Origin: SAR324 cluster bacterium
Lineage (GTDB): Bacteria; SAR324; NAC60-12
Reading direction: 5' to 3'
NCBI GenBank assembly: GCA_015231825.1
Contig: JADGAV010000019.1
Location: 26,158-90,157, forward strand
DNA length: 64,000 nt
The notes beneath the pieces are model-generated. The model saw nothing but the letters and a program-made list of their open reading frames with translations. It was not told where the DNA came from and searched no databases. Shown piece after piece: positions 9,325 to 18,011 of this stretch. A program made the position numbers and the translations under genes. The first letter of the stretch is position 1. Each line of letters begins with the position of its first letter.

Positions 9325-9416
9325 GGCTGGGTTTCACGGCACATCTCCAGAATCTTAGTGCTGCTTCCGCTAGGATCTGACACGGTTCGAGACCTTCAAT
9401 TGCGCAAAACCCAACC
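9325..9416 (-). ncRNA. ffs: Signal recognition particle RNA, small bacterial (4.5S) type
   Basis: The minus strand has a 10-bp terminal stem, GGTTGGGTTT with AAACCCAGCC, closing a hairpin of about 92 nt. Near the tip is GTGTCAGATCC-TAGC-GGAAGCAGCACTAAG, matching the conserved helix-8 core of bacterial SRP RNA (GTCAGGTCC-GGAA-GGAAGCAGC in E. coli). The tetraloop TAGC is of the URRC class known for SRP RNAs. Its place between tRNA-Ser and dnaX is a familiar gene order. The RNA binds Ffh for co-translational targeting of membrane proteins. Confidence 0.9.
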
Positions 9417-9452
9417 ATATGCAGTGGACAGTTGGACAAAAAATTCAGATTT

Positions 9453-9540
9453 TGGCGGAAAGGGTGGGATTCGAACCCACGGTACGTTGCCGTACACACG
9501 ATTTCCAGTCGTGCACCTTCGGCCTCTCGGTCACCTTTCC
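9453..9540 (-). tRNA. tRNA-Ser (anticodon GGA), CCA encoded
   Basis: The minus strand folds as a class II tRNA: acceptor GGAAAGG/CCTTTCC, anticodon arm CACGA-CTGGAAA-TCGTG with anticodon GGA, a long variable arm (GTACGGCAACGTAC region), a T arm with GGTTCGAATCC, and an encoded CCA. It reads UCC/UCU codons. The SRP RNA begins 36 bases downstream. Confidence 0.96.
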
Positions 9541-9554
9541 AAAGTGAACCAACA

Positions 9555-9583
9555 AGTGTATTACAAGAGCTCCATCATTACAA
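9555..9583 (-). promoter_or_regulatory. Candidate promoter for tRNA-Ser / SRP RNA / dnaX unit
   Basis: On the minus strand TTGTAA and TACACT are separated by 17 bases; the -10 ends 14 bases before the tRNA. No other promoter-like pair is evident before dnaX. Confidence 0.5.
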
Positions 9584-9639
9584 GTTTTTTACTTCATCAT
9601 TCTGTGCTGAGGGGTCTTCAAAAAAAAGAGTGTGCACTC

Positions 9640-9667
9640 TTGTTTTCTTTCGTATTTACTTTATACT
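9640..9667 (+). promoter_or_regulatory. Candidate promoter for asd
   Basis: TTGTTT (9640-9645) and TATACT (9662-9667) with a 16-base spacer, about 55 bases before the asd start. The -35 abuts a small inverted repeat AGAGTG-TG-CACTCT at 9628-9641, which could be an operator or an end-to-end terminator remnant. Confidence 0.45.
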
Positions 9668-9722
9668 CTAAGGTATCTTCAACAGCTCGATACAACGTCA
9701 AATTTTTTTTATTAGGATAATT

Positions 9723-10727
9723 ATGAGTCACCATGTTGCGATTGCCGGTGCCACTGGAGCAGTGGGCCGTGAATTTTTGAAATTGATGGAAAATCGGAAC
9801 TATCCTCTCAAAAGTTTAAAATTGTTGGCATCTTCCCGATCAGCCGGCAAGAAAATTTCCTTTATGGGAGAAGAACTCGTAGTAGAAGAGTTAACACCCC
9901 AATCTTTTAAAGGAATCGATATTGCGTTTTTTTCTGCAGGCGGCAGCAACAGTAAAAAATTCGCACCCAGCGCCGTCGATTCAGGCGCCCTGGTAATTGA
10001 CAACAGCAGTGCATTCCGTATGGATGAAGAGGTACCTTTGGTCGTACCGGAAGTCAATCCAGAAGCAGCGAATCGGCATCAGGGCATAATTGCAAATCCA
10101 AATTGTTCGACTATTCAAATGGTCGTAGCACTCCAACCTTTGCATAAAGCAGCAAAAATCAACCGCGTGGTGGTTTCAACCTACCAGGCAACATCTGGAG
10201 CCGGAGCCTCGGGAATGCAGGAGCTGCTCGATCAGGTAAAAGCCTATCACGAAAATCAACCACTCATCTCCAAGGTGTTTCAGAAACAAATTGCGTTCAA
10301 TTTAATACCACAGATTGCGGACTTTCAGGAAAACGGGTACACCACTGAAGAAATGAAAATGGTACTGGAAACTCAGAAAATCATGTCTGCTCCTGATATG
10401 AAAATCGCGGCTACCTGTGTCAGAGTACCCGTCTTGCGTTCCCATTCAGAATCCATCAATATCGAGACTGAAACAAAGTTGAGCGTGGAGGAAGCAAGAA
10501 AACTTCTCTCTGAAGCACCGGGAATCATCGTCGAAGATACTCGTGAAGATGGCGGTTACCCGGTTCCCTGGGATGTTTCTGAAACCTATGACACATACGT
10601 GGGCCGCATCCGGGAAGACATTTCAACAACAAACGGGCTCGCCTTTTGGGTGGTAGCGGATCAATTGTATAAAGGTGCCGCCCTGAATGCATTGCAAATC
10701 AGTGAATGGCTCAATTCACACAGTTGA
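9723..10727 (+). CDS. asd: Aspartate-semialdehyde dehydrogenase
   Basis: NADPH-dependent reduction of aspartyl phosphate to aspartate semialdehyde, feeding lysine, diaminopimelate, threonine and methionine synthesis. VAIAGATGAVGREFL is the Rossmann loop; the catalytic Cys128 lies in ANPNCSTIQM; STYQATSGAG and the C-terminal RIREDISTTNGLAFWVVADQ fit the bacterial family. Length (334) is normal. It stands alone between the divergent tRNA/dnaX unit and acs. Confidence 0.96.
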   Translation: MSHHVAIAGATGAVGREFLKLMENRNYPLKSLKLLASSRSAGKKISFMGEELVVEELTPQSFKGIDIAFFSAGGSNSKKFAPSAVDSGALVIDNSSAFRMDEEVPLVVPEVNPEAANRHQGIIANPNCSTIQMVVALQPLHKAAKINRVVVSTYQATSGAGASGMQELLDQVKAYHENQPLISKVFQKQIAFNLIPQIADFQENGYTTEEMKMVLETQKIMSAPDMKIAATCVRVPVLRSHSESINIETETKLSVEEARKLLSEAPGIIVEDTREDGGYPVPWDVSETYDTYVGRIREDISTTNGLAFWVVADQLYKGAALNALQISEWLNSHS

Positions 10728-10856
10728 CTTCAACTGCCGGAAACGATATTGAGTCTGAAGGAAAAACGCACATGTTGAAGGTTCCATTGAGCTGATAGGT
10801 CGTCTTCTGAGACATCAACTCCCATTTGTGACACTTAAATTAAGGAGATCAACCCA

Positions 10857-12893
10857 ATGAGTGAAAAAGATAAAGACGAAGTGAGCGAAGCGCAAATTGC
10901 CGTTCACTGGCAAGAAGAAAATTATTATCATCCTTCCCCTCAGTTTTCTGCTCAGGCAAATATGACTGATCCAAGCATTTTTGAACGTTTCAGTTTGGAA
11001 AATTTTCCTGAATGCTTCAAAGAATATGCCGATCTTCTCACTTGGGATCAATATTGGCACACGACTCTGGACACGAGCGATGCACCCTGTTGGAAGTGGT
11101 TTGTTGGTGGAAAAATCAATGCGAGTTACAATTGTGTCGACCGGCATCTGAAGCAACACAAAAACAAAGCTGCGATCATCTATGTTCCAGAACCCATGGA
11201 CGAACCGCATGTCACATTGACTTATCAGGCTCTCTACGTCAGGGTCAATGAGATGGCCGCTCTCCTAAGAGATTTTGCTGGTCTAAAAGCGGGTGATCGA
11301 GTCACTCTGCATTTGCCAATGACTCCAGATCTTCCGGTGACAATGCTTGCTTGTGCACGCCTGGGAGTGATTCATTCGGAAGTGTTCGCAGGATTCAGTG
11401 GAAAAGCCTGCGGCGAACGCGCTGCAGATTCAGGCAGCAATATTCTGATCACGATTGACAGTTACTATCGAGGCGGTCATCTTCTCGATCATCAGGAAAA
11501 GCTGGCTGATTCGATTAAAGCCTCAGAGGCAAATGGCCAAAAAATCGACAAAGTTCTCGTATTCAGGCGTTATCCAGGAAAACATTCCTCAAAAATACCG
11601 ATGCTTGAGGGACGGGACTACTTCATCGATGAACTTCTGAAAGACTATCAGGGCAAGCGAGTTGATCCAGTTTCCCTTCCTGCCGAAGCACCTCTTTTCA
11701 TGATGTACACCAGCGGCACAACCGGCAAACCGAAAGGTTGCCTTCATGGAATTGGTGGATACCTTTCTTACGCCACAGCTACATCAAAATATGTTCAGGA
11801 TATTCATCCGGAAGATGTTTACTGGTGCATGGCCGATATTGGATGGATTACTGGACATTCCTATATCGTATACGGTCCTCTGGCACTTGCTGCATCCAGT
11901 GTGATGTATGAAGGAGTTCCAAATTATCCAGATGCCGGACGTCCCTGGAAGATTGCAGAGGAATTGGATGTAAACATTTTTCATACCGCGCCTACAACGG
12001 TGCGAATGCTGAGAAAAGCGGGACCGGACGAACCTAAGAAATACAACTATCATTTTAAACACATGACAACAGTCGGGGAACCTATCGAACCTCAAGTCTG
12101 GAAATGGTATCATGAAGTTGTCGGCAAGGGTGAAGCCGTGATTGTGGATACCTATTGGCAAACCGAAACCGGAGGATTTCTCTGCAGCACCCTGCCCGGA
12201 TTTCAAGCCATGAAACCCGGAAGTGCCGGCCCGGGCATGCCAGGAATTCATCCTGTTATCTTTGACGAAAATGGGAATGAAGTGGAACAGGGTTCTGGAA
12301 TCGCAGGAAATTTATGTATAAAAAATCCCTGGCCCGGTGTGTTTCAGACTATCTGGGGAGATCGTGATCGCTATGTAGAAAACTACTTTGGCAAATATTG
12401 CAAAAATCGGGACAGCAAAGATTGGCGGGACTGGCCATATTTCACAGGAGATGCGGGCATGCAGGCTGAAGATGGATACTACCGTGTCCTGGGGCGGGTG
12501 GACGATGTGATCAACGTTGCCGGACACCGTCTGGGAACCAAGGAATTGGAATCCGCGTGCATGGTTGTCGATGCTGTTGCCGAAGCATCCGTAGTTCCAA
12601 TATCGGATGAATTGAAAGGAACAGTTCCAGTTATTTATATTTCATTGAAACCAAATTTCCAGGCCAGCACAGAAATTGAACAAGCGATTATTCGTGCTAT
12701 CGAAAGCGAAATCGGAAAAATCGCGAGACCCCGGCATGTCTACATTGTTCCGGACATGCCCAAGACTCGTTCAGGAAAAATTATGCGTCGCGTGCTCGGA
12801 TCGATTTCCAATAGAGCCGACGTGGGAGATATTACCACGCTTGCTAATCCAGAGGTGGTTGAAGAAATCCGAAAGATGGTGCAAGAAGATTAA
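10857..12893 (+). CDS. acs: Acetyl-CoA synthetase, AMP-forming
   Basis: Activates acetate with ATP and CoA via acetyl-AMP. Length is 678. YTSGTTGKPKGCLHG is the P-loop-like AMP-binding motif; TYWQTETGG contains the Trp that limits the acyl pocket to acetate; YFTGDAG, GRVDDVINVAGHRLGT and the catalytic Lys region KTRSGKIMRR complete the fold. AAGGAG precedes ATG 10857. The N-terminal AcsA-like part (HWQEENYYHPS) is somewhat divergent, so a propionyl or other short acyl preference cannot be excluded. Confidence 0.92.
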   Translation: MSEKDKDEVSEAQIAVHWQEENYYHPSPQFSAQANMTDPSIFERFSLENFPECFKEYADLLTWDQYWHTTLDTSDAPCWKWFVGGKINASYNCVDRHLKQHKNKAAIIYVPEPMDEPHVTLTYQALYVRVNEMAALLRDFAGLKAGDRVTLHLPMTPDLPVTMLACARLGVIHSEVFAGFSGKACGERAADSGSNILITIDSYYRGGHLLDHQEKLADSIKASEANGQKIDKVLVFRRYPGKHSSKIPMLEGRDYFIDELLKDYQGKRVDPVSLPAEAPLFMMYTSGTTGKPKGCLHGIGGYLSYATATSKYVQDIHPEDVYWCMADIGWITGHSYIVYGPLALAASSVMYEGVPNYPDAGRPWKIAEELDVNIFHTAPTTVRMLRKAGPDEPKKYNYHFKHMTTVGEPIEPQVWKWYHEVVGKGEAVIVDTYWQTETGGFLCSTLPGFQAMKPGSAGPGMPGIHPVIFDENGNEVEQGSGIAGNLCIKNPWPGVFQTIWGDRDRYVENYFGKYCKNRDSKDWRDWPYFTGDAGMQAEDGYYRVLGRVDDVINVAGHRLGTKELESACMVVDAVAEASVVPISDELKGTVPVIYISLKPNFQASTEIEQAIIRAIESEIGKIARPRHVYIVPDMPKTRSGKIMRRVLGSISNRADVGDITTLANPEVVEEIRKMVQED

Positions 12894-12910
12894 AAATCAT
12901 TCCACTCAGT

Positions 12911-12959
12911 GTGTGGAGACACTCGTCCGTGTGTTTCCACACGAAATTCCAAAAAATTT
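12911..12959. terminator. Inverted repeats between convergent acs and transporter operon, possible bidirectional terminator
   Basis: GTGTGGA...TCCACAC with an inner ACAC/GTGT forms a hairpin at 12911-12942. A second small stem GAAATT...AATTTC follows at 12943-12960. There is no strong T-run, so this is only a probable transcription boundary. Confidence 0.45.
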
Positions 12960-13027
12960 CTTGTCTCTGCAAAAATCTTAAAGCTTCCCCCCTTTTTATA
13001 ACCCCGCGAAATTCACTTCGATTTGCT

Positions 13028-14518
13028 TCATGACGATGTTGCCAGTTTCGACGAAATTTTTAATCGCCTGCGTACTATTTGAGAGGTGGAATCGATCCCC
13101 ATATTGAGCATGGCCGTGATTACTATAAGAAGAATCGCTTTATCCATTTTATCATCTGACATTGCACTGTCGATGTAGAACCCCAAGGTATAAAGTCCAA
13201 GTATTCCCAGAATCGCAGATTCGCGCATCATCACTTCCCATCGATAAAATAGAAACGCAAGAAATTGTCCATAAACTCTCGGAAGAATTTCAAAAAAATA
13301 CAAATTTACTTTTTTCCGGGGAGCGTCAACCTTCAATCTTACCAGATCCGCATTCTGTCCGCTCAAATGACTGATAATTGCACCGTTATGGAGACCAATG
13401 GCTAAAATCGCTGGCAGCATCGAGGGTCCCCACAACTGAAGAAATATATAGGCCAAAATATATTCGGGGGTCGTGCGTATCACGATCAGCAGGTAGGACG
13501 AAATGCGTCTCGGCCATCGCTCTTGAAAATGTCTGCTGACTAAAGGAAAAACCATCAAAGTCAGAACACCTGTCCCTACCAAAACGATTTGAGTTAAAAT
13601 CAGAGTATTCCAAAGTCCCGGAAACCCTTCTTCCATCATAACTGTTTCAATCCAGGCCCAAACCTGCCCTGGTGCAAACTCCAAACTGTAGGAACCATCC
13701 GAAACACCGGCCCTCCTCATCGGCCAAGGAAGAATTTCATAGGTGAAGAATCGAATAATATTATTCCAGGAAAAAGTAATTTCTTTGGAAATTACAATAA
13801 AAGATAAAACGACGTAAAACAAAACCGCTTTCTCTTTGACCCAGTATTTTAGCGAGGCGATCAGCAGATAAAAACAAAACAAAATCGCAGCTGCCTGGGA
13901 ATAGGTTCCTTCTCGAAACGCTGTTTCCAAATGAAATCCTAAGGTGGGCAGACCAATAAAACCCAGAATCGCACTGGAACGCAGCCCGCATTCAAGTCGA
14001 TAAGAAGAATAGTGTTTGAGATCAGCATAAATTACCGGGAAAACACCAAAGAAAAATTTGCTGATCGGGTGAGAATGGGGAGGCAATCCTTTCAGTGGAA
14101 GCTGATCCGATTCCTGGCGAATTTCAGCAAAAACTTTAGCAAAAATACCGGCATAGGGAATGGCAATTGCCAAAATTCCGCACGTAGAATTCAAACCCAC
14201 CACAGGCAGAAATATAATCGCCCAAAATATCTCATGAATGGCACGAATGAAAGCACAGAACAAACGTACCGGTCTGAATTCAAAACAAAACGCGAGAATT
14301 GATCCGGATAAAATGGCAAGGAAAATGCCACAAAACGCGAATGTGATCGTATTCAAAAAAGCGACTTTAATTTCGTAGACTGCGAGGAAATCTGGAGTGA
14401 GAACCCCTTGCGCCATCCGCCGCAATTCCTGCCAGGGATTTAATGTCAAGATCTCGAAATCGGCAAAAAAAAGGCAAAGAATAGCAGTTCCAGCAAACAA
14501 AAGACTGGTTCGTGTCAT
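13028..14518 (-). CDS. PhnE-type ABC transporter permease, tandem-fused two-domain form
   Basis: A 496-residue membrane protein made of two related permease halves. Half one contains RSSAILGFIGLPTLGFHLETA; half two contains RESAILGILGLYTLGFYIDSA. Each is preceded by a cytoplasmic loop (FFGVFPVIYADL, FFEILPRVYGQF) that contacts the ATPase. Ordinary PhnE permeases are about 260-290 residues and dimerise; here both halves are on one chain. The gene overlaps the ATPase gene by four bases. With the adjacent binding protein it probably imports an oxyanion such as selenate, phosphonate or phosphite. Confidence 0.85.
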   Translation of the reverse strand: MTRTSLLFAGTAILCLFFADFEILTLNPWQELRRMAQGVLTPDFLAVYEIKVAFLNTITFAFCGIFLAILSGSILAFCFEFRPVRLFCAFIRAIHEIFWAIIFLPVVGLNSTCGILAIAIPYAGIFAKVFAEIRQESDQLPLKGLPPHSHPISKFFFGVFPVIYADLKHYSSYRLECGLRSSAILGFIGLPTLGFHLETAFREGTYSQAAAILFCFYLLIASLKYWVKEKAVLFYVVLSFIVISKEITFSWNNIIRFFTYEILPWPMRRAGVSDGSYSLEFAPGQVWAWIETVMMEEGFPGLWNTLILTQIVLVGTGVLTLMVFPLVSRHFQERWPRRISSYLLIVIRTTPEYILAYIFLQLWGPSMLPAILAIGLHNGAIISHLSGQNADLVRLKVDAPRKKVNLYFFEILPRVYGQFLAFLFYRWEVMMRESAILGILGLYTLGFYIDSAMSDDKMDKAILLIVITAMLNMGIDSTSQIVRRRLKISSKLATSS

Positions 14519-15165
14519 GATTGATATAGCCGGGAGAGGAGCGAGTCACTGACTTTCGAAACGGGCAGGTCGAAAACGATATGTCCAAAATGCAATCCGA
14601 CAATTCTTTCTGCAAATTCTAAGGCTAAATCCACCGCATGCAGCGAAAGAATGACGGTTTTTTTTCTCTGGGTAATCAATTCCAAAATAGCCCCGGCCTG
14701 ATGGGGATCAATCGAAGAGACTGGTTCATCCGCAAAAATAATATTGCTTTTTCTGAATATAGCCCGAGCAATCGCCGTGCGCTGCTGCTGCCCTCCTGAA
14801 AGTGTTCCAACGCGTTTATTCAGAAAGACTTCCATTCCCAAGGCTTCCAGAATCGGTACAATCTGTTCGACCTCTTTTTGCTGTGGTTTGAGCAAATTCA
14901 AGAGATTGTAGGCAGTTTTGTGATTGTCCAACCGTCCGATATAAACATTATGAAAGACTGATAATTGGGGCACCAATGCATAATTTTGATGAACAAATGC
15001 CGAATAGTTCTTTTCTAGCTCATACAAGGTATAAAGCAATGTTGTTTTTCCAGACCCGCTGGGTCCAATCAAAGCAACTTTTTCACCTTCTTCAATCCGG
15101 ATCGAAATATCTTTCAAAGCCAGTGCATCTTTGTAAGACACACTGACATTATCAAGTTCAAACAT
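14515..15165 (-). CDS. PhnC-type ABC transporter ATP-binding protein
   Basis: Nucleotide-binding subunit (216 residues) with Walker A GPSGSGKTT, signature LSGGQQQRTAIARA, Walker B NIIFADEPVSS and the H-loop LSLHAVD. It is slightly short compared with PhnC (about 250). It starts three bases after the binding-protein stop and overlaps the permease by four bases, so the three genes form one tightly coupled operon. Confidence 0.92.
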   Translation of the reverse strand: MFELDNVSVSYKDALALKDISIRIEEGEKVALIGPSGSGKTTLLYTLYELEKNYSAFVHQNYALVPQLSVFHNVYIGRLDNHKTAYNLLNLLKPQQKEVEQIVPILEALGMEVFLNKRVGTLSGGQQQRTAIARAIFRKSNIIFADEPVSSIDPHQAGAILELITQRKKTVILSLHAVDLALEFAERIVGLHFGHIVFDLPVSKVSDSLLSRLYQS

Positions 15166-15168
15166 TCA

Positions 15169-16026
15169 CTATTTTTCTATAATCCCGACATCCACTGCCG
15201 TTTTTAAGATGGGCTCGTACATGGAATTATCAGCTTTAATAAAACGTTTTCTGGGGAAAGAATTGAGGAGCTCCGAATCATTCATCTGCGTCAACGCGTT
15301 TTGTAGTTTTGAGATAAATCCCTTTCCAAATTTTTGATCCGCATCCCCTCGAACCGTCCAATTATAATCGACATAGGTGGGGGTTTTCCAAATCACATGA
15401 ATTTTTTTAGTATCAATTTTCCCTTCACTCAGTTCTCGTTCCCAAACCTTATAATTAAGGGCGCCAACTTGATAACTTCCTGCTTGAACCAAAGCAATTG
15501 TTTTCGAATGGTCGCCACTGAACCCTACCCGTTTGAAAACGTCCCGAGGCGATTTTTTAAAGTGCTGTCGAACAAAAAACTCAGGCATCAGACGTCCAGA
15601 TGTTGAACCTTTCGAACCAAATGTAAAAGTCTTTCCCGCTATGCCCTCAGGAAACGTATCGGATGCTTGCAGACCCGTACTTGCGTGAGCAATGAAGTAT
15701 GTTACAAATTTTTGATCTTCCTCTCCCTGAGCAATTGCCTGAGATCCAGGTACGCCACGTCGAGCCTGAACTCCGGAAAGGCCACCAAACCATGCCAATT
15801 GTACTTGGTCATTTTTAAAAGCGTTGACAGAAGCACTGTAAGATTTTACAGGAATATATTTAACCGATACCCCCAATTGATTCGAAAGGTAATTGGCCAC
15901 TTTTCCAAATCGCTGCTGCAGCCTTGATGTATCTTGATCGGGAATTGCAGTAAAGCTTAAGGTCTGAGCAAAAGCAAAAAAACTGAAAGACAAAAAAGAC
16001 AACCAGAAAAATGCGAAAGTTTTCAT
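15169..16026 (-). CDS. PhnD-family periplasmic binding protein, putative selenate type
   Basis: Secreted binding protein of 285 residues with a signal peptide (FFWLSFLSFSFFAFA-Q). The mature start FTAIPDQDTSRLQQRFG, then VQLAWFGGLSGVQARR, IAQGEEDQKF, FGSKGSTSGRLMPEFF and GFSGDHSKTIALVQAG closely fit the family annotated as putative selenate ABC transporter substrate-binding protein, a PhnD/PtxB relative. This is recognition from memory; phosphonate or phosphite remain alternatives. First gene of the operon, so highest expression is expected here. Confidence 0.8.
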   Translation of the reverse strand: MKTFAFFWLSFLSFSFFAFAQTLSFTAIPDQDTSRLQQRFGKVANYLSNQLGVSVKYIPVKSYSASVNAFKNDQVQLAWFGGLSGVQARRGVPGSQAIAQGEEDQKFVTYFIAHASTGLQASDTFPEGIAGKTFTFGSKGSTSGRLMPEFFVRQHFKKSPRDVFKRVGFSGDHSKTIALVQAGSYQVGALNYKVWERELSEGKIDTKKIHVIWKTPTYVDYNWTVRGDADQKFGKGFISKLQNALTQMNDSELLNSFPRKRFIKADNSMYEPILKTAVDVGIIEK

Positions 16027-16380
16027 ATTTTCTCCTCAAAATTATTAGAATAAATGAGCAATTTATCATCTGCAGTTTTAAAAAACTGCCTTTATAATAA
16101 AGCGATTTTGTTACTTGAGAACAAGGGAAAAAAGGAATTGAAGGGAAATTTGAAATATTAGGAACGATAGAACATAGGATTCAAGAGGTTATCAGCATAA
16201 AGCAATGAGAAAAAATAACAATCCAAATGGAAAACGGAACCCAATTTAGAGTCTCAAACCGTTTTAAACGATTCATTAAAGTCTAAAGCTTCGTGCAAAG
16301 CCCTCGTTTTTGATATTGAACTTTGCATAGAGAGCTCTTAAAATACGCAGGATTGATCCCCTCATTTTAAAAGAAACTGC
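16027..16380. other. Intergenic region with palindrome upstream of the selenate-type transporter
   Basis: A gap of 354 bases. A perfect palindrome with eight-base arms, GCAGTTTT-AA-AAAACTGC, lies at 16072-16089, about 45 bases before the binding-protein gene, and is a good operator candidate. Another stem, TGCAAAG...CTTTGCA with a loop of about 20 bases, lies near 16304-16337, upstream of the small plus-strand gene. The rest is AT-rich with no recognised RNA. Confidence 0.4.
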
Positions 16381-16746
16381 ATGACTACTTCGTTACTCCA
16401 GCAACGTGTTTTACAATTTCTGGTCCATTCATTTTTGTATTATCAGTTAGGAGAATCTTTAATATCGGATCAAAAATACGATAGTCTCTGCGGTGAACTG
16501 AACTCCATGATGCAAAATTCATCAAAATCAACAGTACCATACATAGAATTAGTCGAGCAACTGGGAGCAGAAGCATCTGGATTTACCATCAGAAAATACC
16601 CTCCTTCTATCATCAGCACTGCCCTGCATTTGATCTATCAAGAAAACTATGCCAAGCGGATCACATTTTCCGACTTTGCCGCCCGGCACGGCTACCGACT
16701 AGAACTCTATTCAGTCACCCCAACTGACAATCCTGTATCCTCTTAA
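16381..16746 (+). CDS. Small protein resembling the Ia motif of NAD-dependent DNA ligase
   Basis: A 121-residue protein. Its N-terminal third, with FLYYQLGESLISDQKYDSL, resembles domain Ia of NAD-dependent ligase, which has the pattern YYxxDxPxISDxEYDxL. The remainder has no ligase catalytic residues. Similar stand-alone proteins are known to me from phages and diverse bacteria without a proven role. Start is ATG 16381; codon use looks like neighbouring genes. It stands alone between the transporter and mtnP. No function is assigned. Confidence 0.65.
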   Translation: MTTSLLQQRVLQFLVHSFLYYQLGESLISDQKYDSLCGELNSMMQNSSKSTVPYIELVEQLGAEASGFTIRKYPPSIISTALHLIYQENYAKRITFSDFAARHGYRLELYSVTPTDNPVSS

Positions 16747-17064
16747 AAATTTTAATTGTCTCCCGAAAAATAATGCTCATTCATGTAAAGAGGCTGAACA
16801 GAGAGCAGGAATTAACTTGAGATTTTTGCGGAAAAAAACGCATATATCTTAGTTATTTAATTCGATATTTCCAATTCATTCATATCGTTGAGTGACCAAG
16901 ACTCATCATTCTGTAGATTCAACCTGGAGACCTGGCAATATATTTAGCCTGGCAGCGAGCAAAAACCGGTAGATCCCGGCATTCCGGAATCGGTTAAAAA
17001 CACTTTATTTTTTTCCACGAAAGCAGACAGTTTTTGATTTACAAGATTTAGAAAAGGGTAATTT
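16747..17064. other. Intergenic region upstream of mtnP
   Basis: A gap of 318 bases. A possible hairpin, AACCG...CGGTT enclosing CCGGCATTCCGG, lies at about 16965-16997 and is followed by a T-rich stretch; it could be a terminator-like leader. I looked for SAM riboswitch motifs upstream of this methylthioadenosine gene and did not find them. Confidence 0.3.
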
Positions 17065-17922
17065 ATGAAAGTTGGTGTTATTGGAGGCAGTGGGCTATAT
17101 AATTTACCAGGCATCACGAACGTTAATGAAGAAAAAATCACCACTCCTTTTGGAGAGGCATCCGACCTTTTTATCAGCGGCACTCTTCACGATATTCCTG
17201 TCGTATTTTTACCGCGTCACGGAAAAGGACACCGAATTACCCCGACCGAAATTCCGTTTCGTGCCAACATTTGGGGAATGAAAAAACTGGGGGTGACCCA
17301 CCTGATATCGGTCAGTGCCGTCGGAAGTCTAAAAGAGGAAATAGTCCCGGGACATATTGTTCTGCCGGATCAGTTTATTGATCGAACCCGACAACGTGTC
17401 TCCACTTTTTTTGGAAATGGAATTGTAGGTCATGTTCAATTTGGTGATCCGGTTTGTCAAAATTTATTGAAATATGTTGCAAAAGCGTCCAAAACGGTCG
17501 GCGCCTCGTTTCACCAAGGAGGAACCTACATCTGCATGGAGGGGCCTGCTTTTTCGACACGTGCTGAATCAAACTTATACCGTTCCTGGGGAGCATCCGT
17601 GATTGGTATGACCAACATCCAGGAAGCAAAACTGGCAAGAGAAGCAGAGATGTGCTTCTCCACCATCGCCCTGGCCACTGACTATGACTGCTGGCATCAA
17701 TCAGAGGAAGAAGTGACGGTAGATCAGATCCTGCAAGTCATGCATAATAATATAGAAACATCCAAAAAAATTCTTTCGGAAACGTTAAAAATATTACCTG
17801 CTGAACGTCCATGTTCATGCGGTTCTGCACTAAAATACGGGATTGTTACTTCAGCAGAGATGATTCCCGAAAAAGTGCTTTCCGATCTGGAAATAATTGT
17901 TGGAAAATATTTATCAAAATAA
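17065..17922 (+). CDS. mtnP: S-methyl-5'-thioadenosine phosphorylase
   Basis: Cleaves methylthioadenosine to adenine and methylthioribose-1-phosphate, the first step of methionine salvage. VGVIGGSGLYNLPG, LPRHGKGHRITPTEIPFRANIWG, SAVGSLKEE, YICMEGPAFSTRAES and GMTNIQEAKLAREAEM match the MTAP/PNP II family. Length 285. A polyamine transporter elsewhere in the window fits, since spermidine synthesis is a source of MTA, but that is only context. Confidence 0.95.
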   Translation: MKVGVIGGSGLYNLPGITNVNEEKITTPFGEASDLFISGTLHDIPVVFLPRHGKGHRITPTEIPFRANIWGMKKLGVTHLISVSAVGSLKEEIVPGHIVLPDQFIDRTRQRVSTFFGNGIVGHVQFGDPVCQNLLKYVAKASKTVGASFHQGGTYICMEGPAFSTRAESNLYRSWGASVIGMTNIQEAKLAREAEMCFSTIALATDYDCWHQSEEEVTVDQILQVMHNNIETSKKILSETLKILPAERPCSCGSALKYGIVTSAEMIPEKVLSDLEIIVGKYLSK

Positions 17923-18011
17923 CCAATGAGTCCCTTTCTTTGATCATACAAAGAAGAAAATTCAATAAAATTTAAACACCATCCAAGAAATCTATTTTTT
18001 TGGCGGAATCA

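Noticed and set aside
9229..9720. Plus-strand frame across the tRNA-Ser and SRP RNA region
   Set aside because: It runs antisense through two structured RNAs and the dnaX start.
16747..17064. SAM-type riboswitch before mtnP
   Set aside because: None of the conserved core motifs are present.
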